From Nemopilema nomurai (Eukaryota > Cnidaria > Scyphozoa > Rhizostomeae > Rhizostomatidae): a stretch of DNA of 64,000 nucleotides. Below are positions 1 to 12,246 of the stretch, one piece after another. Under the pieces are notes generated by a model. It did not search any database. It was not told where the DNA came from and was given only the letters and a program-made list of their open reading frames with translations. A program made the position numbers and the translations under genes. Numbering within the stretch: the stretch's first letter is position 1; each line of letters opens with the position of its first letter. The stretch spans positions 1,351,867-1,415,866 of the forward strand of contig ML133402.1 in NCBI GenBank assembly GCA_003864495.1, given 5' to 3'.

Positions 1-2788
1 AATTGTATTGGTTACAAATTGTCCATGTTAAACATTTAATCAATCAAATAGCTCATATTAGCGACAGTGACATTGTTAGAGAGAAAATGCTGGTGAATGC
101 GTCACAAAGTGACAAACATTCACCACTTGACATAGGCCAATATTTAATGGCACTATACTTGAAAGTTTCGGAATGAGACGACCTCGAAGCCCATATGAAA
201 TATTTGCATAATTTTCCACCGTCCATTCATTACACCTGACTTTATAATCACTTTCACATGTTTACATGAGTATATTGTTTGATTTTATTGCTCCTTATTG
301 CGCTATTCAAAAACATTTTGCTGTGTTGGGTTTAACCGAATGACGCCCAATATTCGTTCCCTTCAATGTCAAAGAGAAAACGCACTTCAGCGATAGCAAA
401 CAGTAAACGTGAGAGAACAGCTGATCCAGATATCCCGTCAAAAGTGATAAGAAGCTGCTTCATTTAAAATGAAAAGTGTGAAAGCTTGGGGATCTACGTG
501 TCCATTGAAAAGGCGATTAACATTCAGGCATAAAGTTGGATTGAGCGTGGGAAAGCTTGGACCGAATAAAATCTACACTGGGTGACTAGCAAAGAGAAAA
601 CAACAACACAACAGAATTTTGCATCGGTTTACTTGGCTTCAAAGAGTTTGTTAAATGCTGTTCTATGTAATGGTAATCTATTCAGCACAAAGAATAGTCT
701 ACCGGAAGGGAATGGGCGAAAGTTGTAAGCAGCATTATTGCAAAAGTTTATCATAAAACCATAGGAATTGTATGAGCTTTTAGGGCTGAATTTTAATGCG
801 CTATCCTAAAAAGGGAAAGTACATGAATTAATTTGACGCCTGTTTTTTAACATGCCATGAATTTGTCGGAATTAATAGCTTTCATATAGCTCAGTTTAAG
901 CGACTTGCTTGCTTTAAAGGAAAGATTTAGCGTGCGAGTCCCTAAGATCAGGAATTGGCTTAATCAGGCGAGCAAGAATTATGCCGTGTTCAAGAAAGAG
1001 AAGTTTACATACAATAGCATTGGCTATAAAGTAACAATTGTCACTTTGTCAAGGATACACTAGTCAGCTTACAATACCACTCAACAACCCATTCTGACTG
1101 GTTGTCATTAATGTGGCTTGCTAAAAGTAATGACTGTGAAAATAATGCAGCATCGATTAAAGTCTTCAATCAACACAGAGCTTTATCACCAGATGAAGAA
1201 ACACTATCTATAGTGGAGAAAACACAAGCAATCTTTCTCAGGTCAAAAAATTAAATTAATTCTCCAACAATGAGCTCTTTCTCAGTATTTTGAGTGCATT
1301 GGATGCTCTTTTATGCAGTTTATTTGATACATTCTGGTAGTTTTGATGGCTGTATAGAAACCACTCGTTCTTAATGAAAAGCGAAGGTCATCTTTGTTTG
1401 TAAACTTTTCAAACTGATGCAGAGAATTAATTAAAGAAGGAGATTTAAATACCTACGATATTCATAAAAGAAGACCGGCAGACAAATTTCAACAAAATTT
1501 AATATGAAATCAATGCAATGAAATTTTCTAACTAGAAATAGATGCAGACAGTGGTTAATCATTTATTGTTGATAATCAGTGTATCAGACGAGATTGAGTT
1601 TTGCAGGTACCAGTTTAGAATGAGTTTGATCAGCAGAATCGATGTAATGTTTATACTTGATTGGCCGCTTCATTCTTGACAATTCGATAGCGATACATTA
1701 TCGGTTGCATCATAGACACAACTTTCTATGTTTCTGATTAGTGACAATTTTTTGAAAAAGTTTCATTGCCTAGAAATATCGTCGGGCTCTGAGGAAGCAA
1801 GTGCATCAATTCAAGAGGACTTAACGTGTTGATGCAGAATAGTTTTATGGTTGTAGTTGATTTTCATTTTCTATATAGAGGGAAAATCTCTTGGTTTCTT
1901 ATCAAGTAAGCTGTAAAGCTCCTATTTGCGCTGCAACAGTATTCGGGTCTCATCTTATTGGGCCATAGAAAAGGTCTTCTTCCAGGGTAAAAGATGATTG
2001 TACCTTGTAAGTTGGTTTCGCCTCTTTCAGGATAAGTGATGAATTACGTAGCTACCAAATAGCCAAACCAAGCCAACTATTTTACATAATGTTGTGCGAT
2101 ACATTTTGTATGTCATGCGTTGAAAATCTGAATTCTCTTCCAAGTTGTGGAGCTTTTTTTAAATTTGGTAATCGATTAATTACGTAATAATTATCGTACA
2201 TTCACATGCTTGGCTGCATCTGTATGAAACGAATAGAAGCCTTTTAAGCTTATGTTTTCCAACCTGTTTCTAACCTTAAACCGCCCAACATTAACCATGA
2301 AAATTAAGCTAATTGGTCATCAATGTTTCATGGTACGAAATCTTAAAATTGCAAGAGACAACGGAAACATAAAATTCTGCATAGTTGAGTTCATTTTCGT
2401 TCGACACAATTTCTTGCATATACTGAGGAGTGCTGCAGAAAAAGTAACTCAAAGTTTGCATGATTTTTCCACTCTCTCTCGCAATTATTTAACTGATACA
2501 AGTCAAATTTCAATTTCTAATGGTCAAACTTTGCACGATGACTCAAAATTCTATGACTCAAGCTGACTTTTTTTTCTATTAAAAGTTTCTAAATAGTTGA
2601 CTAATGATTTAAGCTATACTCACTGCAGTCTCGTAGCTGCTTGCTTAAAATGTCATACTTTCTATACAGATGCTTTTTGAAAACAATGTACAGTAATATG
2701 GTACCATTCTCTTAGTTAAAGATATTGCTAGAAAATGCTGATGAAATCAAAAAGCTTTAAACTTTAAATCAACGCAAATGTGGGTTAC
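1..2788. other. Intergenic or intronic stretch, no recognisable gene
   Basis: AT-rich sequence with only short open frames on both strands. If the signal-peptide exon at 2789-2840 is real, its downstream exons must lie here or beyond the left edge. Several acceptor-like sites occur on the minus strand, for example just right of 2445, but none opens a convincing cysteine-rich or conserved exon. Confidence 0.5.
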
Positions 2789-2840
2789 CTTCAAGAATCC
2801 CAGCAGAAGCCAAAGCGAGAAGCAGTACCGGTAAAAACAT
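2789..2840 (-). CDS. First coding exon of an unidentified secreted protein (signal peptide)
   Basis: On the minus strand an ATG at 2840-2838 opens 17 codons reading MFLPVLLLALASAGILE and ends one base into the next codon at a donor GAAG|GTAACC. The peptide is a textbook signal sequence: a hydrophobic Leu/Val/Ala core followed by a small-residue cleavage region (ALASAG). A TATA box lies about 75 bases upstream at a spacing that fits a transcription start near 2880-2890. Together these suggest the first exon of a secreted protein or peptide gene transcribed leftwards. The mature part was not identified, so no function is given. The exon is short and a chance match remains possible. Confidence 0.45.
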
Positions 2841-2910
2841 TTTGTCTTCTGAGTAGAACCGCTTGGTGTGAAAAGCAGGCCCGAATGAAGTAGAACTGCT
2901 ACTCTGGCTG

Positions 2911-2918
2911 CTTTTATA
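2911..2918 (-). promoter_or_regulatory. TATA box upstream of the signal-peptide exon
   Basis: The minus strand reads TATAAAAG within GGCTGTATAAAAGCAGCC, about 71-78 bases upstream of the ATG at 2840. A start site 25-30 bases downstream would give a 5' leader of roughly 45 bases. The match is perfect, but support comes only from its position. Confidence 0.45.
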
Positions 2919-5900
2919 CAGCCTCTAATCAATATTTGCAGGAAGAAACTGCCTTCTGAAGAGAAGGAAGCTATGTTCTACAGTTATCAAATTGATTAGC
3001 AAACAGGGAGCAGATGCCTTTGTATTGAGAAAGAATTCTTTGTTACGTCAACGGGTTGTCAGGGTGTCTCTATTATCCGCATGAAAAGCTTGCCCGGCAG
3101 CAGAATCAAAACTTCTAAATGAGACTTTGCATCCTGTAAATAAATAAGTCAAGGAATCAATACGAAATGCAAAGGGAATTTAAGATTATGTTTTGTCCTC
3201 AGGTTTTATGTGAAAATAATTTCGGTATTTTTCGTTTCAAAGGACTCAGTGCTGGCTTGCAAGAGGAAATGCATTGTATCTCGTATTATCCAGGAGGTTT
3301 TGTGTCTGCAAATAAAGGAAAACCCTTTATCATACCATACAGGTTGGTTTTTCTAAAAGAGTTTCCCATATTGCTTCTATGAATGGAGTCGCTGTGCGAA
3401 ATGAAAACTCTTTCAAGACAAAGACAATCGCACCAGTTTTTGTAATAGAAGAAGTAAACAAAAAGTTGTTTAATAAGAGACAAGGAAGTGGAGAGCATTT
3501 CTGGACGCCAGCATTCGAGAATTGTACAAATCTAAGATAATCGGAGGCAAGACCGGAAATTTTCTTGACACAAGTCATAGCATGATTGCATCGAACTTTT
3601 GGGCTTCGGTATCAACATTTGCTCCAAGCAATCAATAATGTAGACATTCGACTTTCAGCCGCTTCTTAGTTCTATACCGCCAAGCTTACCTTTTGAGTGA
3701 ATTTCTTCTTTAAATTGCATTTAGGAAAATGAATTGTGAGAGAGATGTTCTGGGGATTAAAGGTCCCTTTTGTCTACGAAGAGAGACTTGGAGTTGGAAA
3801 ATATTAATGGGTATTTTCTTCAAACTAATTCTACACAATCTTTGACAAAGGGAACGCTAGATCTATGGGTATGCTTTGCACCATTCCCTTTCTTTCCTTC
3901 TCTATTTCTATCATTCTATCTATCTATCTTTCTTTCCTTCTTTCTCTTCTTCTTCCTTCCTTTCTTTCTTCCTTTTTTTCTTTCTTTTCTTCCTTATTTT
4001 CTTCTTTCTTTCTTTACTTCTTCATCTATATACTTTTTCTTTCGCTATCTATTTTTTCCCTTCCTTTTTTCTTTCTTTCTTCTTTCTTTCAAAACAGCGT
4101 TTAGTCGCAACTGCTATTCATTAGGGGTGACACTCTTGCAATATCAAGCGATTAGTTTGTTAGTTTGTAATCAGAACAGAGTATTCACGAGTAGCTCCTG
4201 CAGTCGCGTGTCCTTTTCTCAGGAAGTCAGGCCCTATCAAAGACAAATAAATTAATAATTGTTCTGTACATTAAACTAAGACAATAGGTCCAGATGACAA
4301 TATTCAGGATCCTGCCAAGACCAATCTATTCGGTATAATAGGAGACAAAAACCACACGCATTACCAGCACTGGTGATTTGATGCCATAATTGTTTGTTGT
4401 TCTGCACTGATTGACTATGAGCGATATAAACATGTTAAATCAGAGTGCTTACGTAAGCTCGGTCAAGTATACTTTCTTTGGCCTTTACATTTTACTATGC
4501 TATTTTTGACCATGAGCTCTTTTGTCTAGATCTGCAACCTCGGGCATACTGATTTACAAATAGAGCATGGTTGTGAAAAGCATAAGAAATGGAAATGTTG
4601 AGGAGCTCACACAAATAGAACAAGTCAACAAGTGACCTAGCGTTCGCAGCAATGGGCAAGGGTAGCCGTGAATCGATGTACAAGGCCTCAAGAGTGCGTT
4701 AGCTTTCCTCTGCTCCCCTTTCATCAATTTTACCCTGGCGCCTTTGCCTGCCCATGCACAAATATTGGACTTCAACTCTCCAAATTATTTTTTATTAACA
4801 AACATCAGTCAAGAAAAGAAAACAGCTATGCAAACTGTATTTTCAACAGCAGTGCTAGAAGCTATAATTAAAATACTAAATAGAAAAGTGACAATTCACA
4901 CAATAATGGAAAGGTCTGCGTTAACACCTATGCCAACATAAGTATTGCTGTTTGCTCTGGCGATATTGTTTTCTATGCTATTCTTGTAATCAAGTTCTTT
5001 TACGATTAAAAGACAACGTAGCAAAATTATTTGATTGAATGGTGCATGAGCTTAGAAGAATACAATATTGCCAGCATCATGATACTGTCTTCCAAACTTG
5101 ACCCAACTTTTCAAAGATAAATTTTCTATCCTATATCAAAACTTCTACCAAGATAAATAAGGACTCAAATTCCTTTATTTTAAAAATGTTTGATTATATT
5201 TTATCTAGGTCTTTGAATGGTTATAGGTAGGTTAATCTACGAGAAAATAGATAACTAAAGAGTTAAGAAATATCATCGTTTTTGATTTAAAGCAATTTGG
5301 GACTTTTTCTACCAAGAAGACTATAGGCACAAAATTAGCTAATATAATTCAATCTAAATTTTGAACGGTTAAATGACTTGATAATAACAAACTGTAGAGA
5401 GAGCAAATGTTTCAAAAGATCAATTTCCAATAAAATGCAACGATGACTTCAAGCATAAAGCATATTCAAGCATATGTAACATAGAAGAAAAAGTAATGGT
5501 GCCGAATACTGAAAGATTAAATAGTTTTCAGTTTAGTGCCAAGGCAAAACAATATTGTCAGAACTGTTAACAATGGTTGAAATAAAAAGCGAAAATCAAA
5601 AGGTGATATAATTTAAAAAGACATGACTATATCCGTTTGTTGTGAAGATTTCATATTGGCAACAGGTAATGCACTCTTTTAGTTTACAGTCCCCATTACG
5701 AAAACATATATCAAGAGATTGTCATAAGAGAGCACTGAGAAGATGTAATGTCATGTCATGAGAGACCTGGCTAAGTGCATCTAGAAACATATTTAGTGAT
5801 AGATACTGAAATTTAATTGGATAGAAGATGGCTAAAGTTTGACGAAAATGGACAAATTTTGCGACCCAGGAATGATAGCTGTTCCTGTCGAGGAAGAGGA

Positions 5901-8900
5901 CATAAGTTTTTTCTCATCGAGGAAGAGGGTTTAAGGAATGTTTCTTCTCTTTGAATGCACTCTCAGCAAGCAACTTGATGTGCACCTCACGCGTTTGATG
6001 CAGAAAAGTACAGCCTTTATTGAAGCTGTCATAGGAAGGGTCAAAAATAATCGTAAACATACCTCAGCTAGTTGCCGAGATACTTAAAATTGCAATGGCA
6101 AGCTTTCACTCTCCACCAACAGACAGGCTGCAGACACCCCTGCTAGAGTTGCAGAGTCTTTCGTCTCTAAGTCTGCTACTTGTTGATGTAGAGACATTTA
6201 CTTTATTCAGCCTGTAATTCACATGCAAGGCAAGAATTCGTGGAAGAACATAGCCTTTTGAACAGTATACACCAACTGAGAACATTGAATACGTGACCAG
6301 GATTCTCAATAAGATCATCACACTGTGACTTTAAACATTGGGGAAAGGTAGAGTAATGTTACAAATCCCATTATAGCCAAAATACTTTGGTCACTGAAAA
6401 AAACTTGAAAATCGAGTATTATCGGGAGAGATGGATTAAGACTTTGGTGTTTCAACGTGCCTTAAATCATTCTTGATCCTCTTGAGCAACCCTTTGGGTT
6501 ACACAGATAAGAGCAGTATGAGTATGGCAACTTAAAAGGTTGTGTCAAGGAGACCGAAAGGGCATTTAGGATTTCCCAGCCTAAAAAGGCCTGGCGACTC
6601 TGAAAGCAACCAACTTTGATGGATATTCTCGACTAGTGATTTAGATTTTTGAAGCCTTGATTCACACAATATACAGTGAGTCAAGTCATCCAATAGTTTA
6701 CTGGTGTTGACATTTCTAAAGTACAACCAGAAATGATTTTTCCTTGTCTCGTAGATTTTGCTTTTGACCGATCCTTCGTGTAAGTGATGTTTGTTCACGA
6801 ACGAAGTTTGGCTACCATGTCAATCAGAATCATATAAGCACTTGTAAATCTTGCTTTTATTCCTACTTGAAATGGTAATTTTCTTATCTCGTTCATCAGC
6901 ACGACTAGCGTTAATCTGCTACGATACATTTCTACTGAATGGCTGGAAACTTTGTTGTCGCAGCTGATGCTACAAGCTTCAAGTTCGCAAAGAAAATAGT
7001 CAAAATCGTATTTCGCCGGAGCGGAACTGAAGATTTGAGTACTTTCACTGCAATCAAGTATGCTTGCGATGTAACTGAGTCTTTCAACGAACTATTGATC
7101 AACCGCATCCGGAAAGAGATTTTAATGACAATGCTCTTTTGAGTATTTCAGAAATGTAGCAAATAAAACTCGCAATAGAACTGATTCTTTACAGTCAATA
7201 TTTCTCACGTCAAATGTCACTTTTTTACACCAAAAATTTATCTTTTTTCCTTCGAAACCATTTGGGCTTAGTACACGAAATACGACATCTTCCATCTCGC
7301 CTCATTCTTTGCGTTCATCCCAACTTCAACAAATGTGATTTTAAATAGTGCTTGACCGCTGATGATTGCTTAAATTTATTGATATTCCAACTCCTGATAG
7401 GCCGTACGTTGTCCATTTATCATACGTCAATAAATGAGTGAGCCACCCCAGTCTCGTTTTATTCTTAGGGATTCTGCTCTCTTTTCTCAAAATTCCATTC
7501 AAAAACATGTAGCTGCCATGACCATTCAAAGGTGGCCCTAATGATTCTAGTTAAAGACAACAGATTCTCTTATGCCATTTTTCAACTGATTGTTTTGTAT
7601 TGGTACATTCATAAACCACAGATTTTAGAATCATCATTCACAATCTGAGTCATCTGTTCAAATGCTTGAGCCCAAAGGGAATCAGCCTTCCTATGACTTC
7701 CACGTGTTGCTCTCTAAGACTACAGGTAAGAAGGGGCATTTATATCTTCCAATGATATTTCTTCCTTCTTTTGGATCTTTCTATTACTTTATCCAGTTTT
7801 TTAAACAATGTCTCAATTAAGCGCACTATCTACACCTCTAGACAGCTAAGCACATGACCTTTCCCTTTTCAAATAGGATCAATAAACACAGAGATGGATT
7901 TATTGGATCTGAAGGCATCGTAAACAATTCTTGCCGAATTGTTAGCCTTGCTTGCCAGAATTGAAGATTGCTCTTTTGCTTCTAGCCATATGGGTTATGG
8001 GTTAGTTTGCTTGTTTTTAGGGCAGCATTATTTTATTTATGCAGCACTGAGTCAGCCATGGAAATGTTATTATGTCTGTCTTATCTCTTGTCCAGCTAGG
8101 AATAGATGTTATTATGTCTGGAACCATAAAGACTCACTTCTCTAAACCTTTTGAATAGATTCCTTGAATGCTCTCATGCAGCAAGAAGAAACACTTGTAA
8201 GACTACTTACGAAATACCACAAACTTTCATACAAATAAGCGCATCAGACTGATTTGCAATAAGCCATCATTTTTAACGCTCCTATATCAACATGTCTGTT
8301 TTTGCGATTAACATAAGATGCATATATCATTAAAAACAACAAATATTAATTTCAACTACCCAAAAATGAGATGCAATGTCGCCAAAGGTGTTTTTATAGG
8401 GATCACAGGAAATACTCCTCTTTAAATTAGTGATATTAATCTTTGAAGTTCTTAATATAAATTAACACTGATAACAAACATGTTGCCTAATTATCCATAC
8501 AGGATAAGACCTACTTCATAGAAAAGTTTATACAAACATTAAAAGATGACGTTTTTTACAACTACTTAGACGGATTGATCGGTCAATATTTGCATATTCA
8601 AGTCGCACTTTTTGCATCCAAACTTTCGCCTAATGATCAGTGATTTGCAGAAGGACTTAAGCTTTCATGTAAAATTTTCTTCGATTATATTGTTTGGTCA
8701 GTTTCTTTTTAACGATGGAATGACTTCCTATAGAGACAGTCTCTTAATGCTTGTTTTCTATTCAACTTTAAACTGCGTAGTTGAGACTTGTTTCTGCTTA
8801 TAAACTGAAGCATTGAATATTTCCGATAAAACATATCGCATAACGGAGTGGGTGCTTAAAAATACTCTTCATGTTTGAAAATCAAAATGTTTGAAACAAG

Positions 8901-9834
8901 TCTCATTTTATGGTCTATATACCAGCATCAGAATTCTAAAGTTAAAGGTTTCCTAGCGTCATTACAAGAATGTCGATGTTTGGTAATTTTGAGTTCCAAT
9001 TTTCCGCCAGTTTCCCACTCTCCCGCAAATATAAAAATCGATAATACGAACTAAGCACCCAAGTACAACCCGACGTTTAGAAAGGTAAAGAAGCGTTTGA
9101 AATTTTTGAGGAAACAGAATTTTCGCCTGGTCAATTACGTTACTGTGGAAACCATAACAAAAATATTTGGTTTTTTTCTGTTATCATTTTTATAGGCTTT
9201 TGAAAACTGCTATGCAAACAAAATATACTTAAGCTGCAAGCAGAATGCAAAACAATTGTTTCTCTTATATTGTACAGAATTTTTTAGGGTGTTTTGAGAG
9301 GATCAACCAAGTACAGAAGTTACCAAAACAAAATTGCTTCCTACAATTGTTATCATCTTCATTTAAATTGAAAGAGAACTATAAAAGATACCACCAAAGA
9401 ACTATCACCTTGCTGTTGAAAAATACCTTTTTTCTGAGAATGTAAAAGAAAAGGTTTAAACATCTGATTTGAAGAAGCTGCCAACTTCTACTTTATTAAA
9501 ACTGTCAATCTTTAAGGCTTAGGAGATTTTGACAAATCTCTGATAGGAATCATTCTTATCACATGATCATGCTATTGTTCAGAAAGAGGATGTGCTGCTT
9601 GACTAAATAGGCAGATATGAGTAGTAATGGTTGATTAACTTTGCCTGGGACCAACAGAGAATGATTAGTGGATTGCCTTGTAAGATTTTTAACTTTAATG
9701 AAAAACCACTATCAACTCTGGGACTTGATTTATGATTTTATCAATCAGCAGTGACGTGATTTATGATTTTATTTTTCACTACCTAGCTTTGGAAGATGAT
9801 TTTTAGGAAACTGAAAAGCTTTAGGCTTATTGTG
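2919..9834. other. Gene-poor stretch
   Basis: Apart from the pyrimidine microsatellite at 3877-4096, no conserved coding exon, RNA gene or complete transposon is seen on either strand. Open frames are 60-90 codons, lack recognisable domains and are at the length expected by chance in AT-rich DNA. Confidence 0.5.
3877..4096. repeat. CTTT/CT-rich polypyrimidine microsatellite
   Basis: About 220 bases on the plus strand are almost purely C and T, built from irregular CTTT, CTTC and CTAT units. The open frames across it encode only Phe/Ser/Leu runs and are composition artefacts. Such tracts can adopt triplex DNA, but nothing here shows a function. Confidence 0.9.
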
Positions 9835-10012
9835 CAGTGTCCTGGTCCTTCCTCTCGGTGTGACCACACCTTGTGATTCCTTGTGCTTAGAATTACAGAG
9901 AGTTGGCGATTCTCCTTACTCTGTGTGCAAGTTTGGTCATGCCAGGGACTCGAACCACGGACCTTAGAGTCTGTAGACAGGGCCTCTAACCACTGAGCTA
10001 TCCTTTCTGTCT
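9835..10012 (-). mobile_element. tRNA-derived SINE or tRNA pseudogene fragment
   Basis: Read on the minus strand from about 10012, the sequence has a perfect RNA polymerase III A box (TAGCTCAGTGG) and, about 40 bases later, a perfect B box (GGTTCGAGTCC). The anticodon arm between them does not fold as a canonical 5-bp stem with a 7-base loop, and there is no matching acceptor stem, so it is not a functional tRNA. The sequence continues into an unrelated body of more than 100 bases. A tRNA head with a non-tRNA body is the structure of a SINE. The left boundary is approximate and no target duplication was found. Confidence 0.6.
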
Positions 10013-10436
10013 TTCAATGAATCATGATGCTTTTATTAAAGTTTAAACTTGATAGACAGAAGACATGTTTCTTATAGAATTATCTTTGTTTCTCAGATGC
10101 TGGATACATTGAATGGAATGGAAAAAATTCTAAGAATAAAGAATGCACTTCAGTGGGAGGGTAAGCACAAGTATTGACAAAATAATCTGCTGAAATGTAC
10201 TTGGCAGAAGAGCTCATTCATGGTCAGTCATGGTAACTAGAATCTACACTTAAAACTTTTACCTCAAGCAATCAAGAGAAACTTTTACTTCAAGCAAGAG
10301 AAGTGATGTAACTTGGCCTGTGGGCCTTATCTTGTGAAAAGGCCTGTAACAAGTAGGAAAAAGGTATATATTTGTGTGGAAATACTTTGTAAAGGATGCT
10401 CTAAATGTTCCCAATTGCTGCTTTGACAATTCCAGA

Positions 10437-11148
10437 CAAGGTGCCAGGGGTGGAAAAAGATCAGACCATGGGACCATTGGTCCCAGAAAATATTTTGGCT
10501 CCCAGAAATAAAAAAAAGCAGAAATCTGAATTTATATAAAAAGATACTTTAATTTCAGTTAGAATCAACAAAAGCAGAAAGAAAAACATGAAAAGTCAGC
10601 TATTCAGCAAGCAATGACTAAGCAACCATACCAGAAATTAAGAGCCTAAACACTTCAAGCCATTTCAAGTTCATGGAGAAAACTTGTGTGACAGATAAAG
10701 GATTCAAGAATCAAATTGTTTCAGTTTTGCTTCTGCACTATATAATTAGCTCTTCTGTTAAAGATCTGCAGTAGGCAACAACCTTAGACCAGTTTTAATG
10801 ACATTTTATAGAGTAAACCAATATTTACAATGACAACATGAGGTAGTTAAGAAAAAGCACCATGTAAGATAGGTAAGTTCTTAACTGAATCTTTGAGAAA
10901 CAGAGAACAGAGCAAACTATGTGATATCAAACCATATAAATTTTTATGGAACTAAGCTATCAATTGTCATATAGCTATTAACGGTTGAAAATTTTGTTCC
11001 AAACTGGTTGAGTCATTTTACTTCTGAATGCTTAAAAGGCGCAACTTCACATGGCACTTTTCTGTGCTGTTTGTTTACGGTGCAGAAAATATTTGCTTTC
11101 TGAACTGCGGTCCCAGAAAGAAAAAAAATTTCCACCCCTGCAAGGTGC
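10437..11148. mobile_element. hAT-type MITE with terminal inverted repeats and 8-bp target duplication
   Basis: The element proper runs from 10445 to 11140 (696 bases). It begins CAGGGGTGGAAA and ends with the inverse, TTTCCACCCCTG. The same 8 bases, CAAGGTGC, lie directly outside both ends (10437-10444 and 11141-11148). An 8-bp duplication with CAGGGGTGG-type ends is diagnostic of the hAT superfamily. The termini also share a GGTCCCAGAAA motif in inverted arrangement. The inside carries no transposase frame, so the element is non-autonomous. The intact duplication and ends suggest a relatively recent insertion. Confidence 0.9.
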
Positions 11149-11336
11149 TGCCAAACTTTTGATTAGAGATTGGAGAAGCCTTAAAAAGTAGTATTGAAAT
11201 GAAGCAACCTTTGAAGTGGCATTTGGCAGACAGTAAGCTTTCTATCAAACCTTTTATGTCTACAAATGCCAAAGAAACAAAATCAGCTAGTATGAAGATT
11301 TTAATACCAGTAGTTTGTAGCTCTAGGATTTTCACA

Positions 11337-11342
11337 TTTATT
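11337..11342 (-). terminator. Poly(A) signal overlapping the CEP15-like stop codon
   Basis: The minus strand reads GAATAAATG, so the AATAAA hexamer includes the TAA stop codon of the preceding gene. The 3' untranslated region would be only about 15-30 bases. Other signals further downstream could also be used. Confidence 0.4.
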
Positions 11343-12246
11343 CAGTTTTAGATGTTGCCTCGACATCTTCTAGCCAATCTGGACATTTGTTCTTAATGAA
11401 TTCCAAGTATTGTTCTTGTAAAGTCTGCAATCTATTTTCAGACAAAGAGTATGATGCTTCCTTCAAAAGTCTTTGAGAGGCATCTAAGTCATCTAAAATC
11501 TTCTTGTTTCGTCTTTTTACATGTTTCATTTCTTCTTGTTTATTTGTCTTCCTTGAAAGGTAAAACATGTTATAAACTGTTAACAGCTTGCAAGAGTAAA
11601 ATTAAAAATTGTTTAAAAGTCGTTATTAGATCAACTAAGATGTATATTGAGGCAAGAGAAGCAAAGGACTATTTCTTACAACTCTGCAATCTAAACACGA
11701 AAGGTAGCCATTTGCAAAACTTGAGTTCAAAACTTTTTATGGCACTACACAATGGAAGCGTGATTGGTCACATTTCAAGTACCTATTCTTCTAAACTGCT
11801 CAAGAGATGCAAACGCTAGAAAATGACAAAAAGTTGACAGAATGAAGATCTAGTTGTGAGCATTTCTCAAACAATCTTATTCGATTTTGCATTTGATCAC
11901 AAACTGGCTATTTTTTCACATCCATTTTGAGTTTATTCTGAAATACTTAACTAACACTGAAATGAGGAAATAATCTAATTGAACTTAAGGTCGCTTAATG
12001 CGTAAAATTGAATAAAGTTGAGTATTGCCTTGAATTTTGAATAAAAGCAGTTTTGAATAAAAGCGGTAAGAAACAGTTTGTCTTTCTGAAATGCCATTAA
12101 ACTAACCTTTGGTCTGTTTCGATATCTTTTTGCATTTGTATTTTTAGTAAAGCTTGCCTCTTGAATATTAGTATTTCGTGTTCTTGTGACAAGCCTGAAA
12201 GGAGCCGGTACGTGTTCTCACTGCTTTTGGGCTCATCAGCCGCCAT
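11338..12246 (-). CDS. CEP15: CEP15/C3orf14-like small coiled-coil protein, 2 exons
   Basis: Two coding exons on the minus strand, 12246-12107 and 11551-11338, are joined across a 555-bp intron (donor CAAAG|GTTAG, acceptor TTTCAAG|G), giving 117 residues. The start MAADEPKSS lies in an ATGGCGGCT context. The protein is highly charged and predicted helical: a first helix LSQEHEILIFKRQALL, a Lys/Arg/Asn-rich middle, then LDASQRLL, and a C-terminal segment with QYLEFIKNKCPDWLED. From memory, the order of motifs (LS..HE.....R..LL, a KRN block, a D..A...L helix, a terminal P.W segment) matches vertebrate C3orf14 (CEP15), of similar length, described as centrosome-associated. This is distant-homology reasoning, not a database result. 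The gene precedes MYCBP on the same strand, about 1.2 kb away. Confidence 0.5.

Noticed and set aside
3770..4255. 161-codon frame through the pyrimidine tract
   Set aside because: A Phe/Ser/Leu low-complexity translation of a CTTT microsatellite, not a gene.
6106..6321. Minus-strand 71-codon frame starting MMILLRILVTYSMF, resembling a signal peptide
   Set aside because: The hydrophobic start is plausible, but there is no TATA box at a suitable distance, no splice logic and no recognisable mature region.
9940..10012. Functional tRNA gene on the minus strand
   Set aside because: A and B boxes are perfect, but the anticodon and acceptor stems do not pair.
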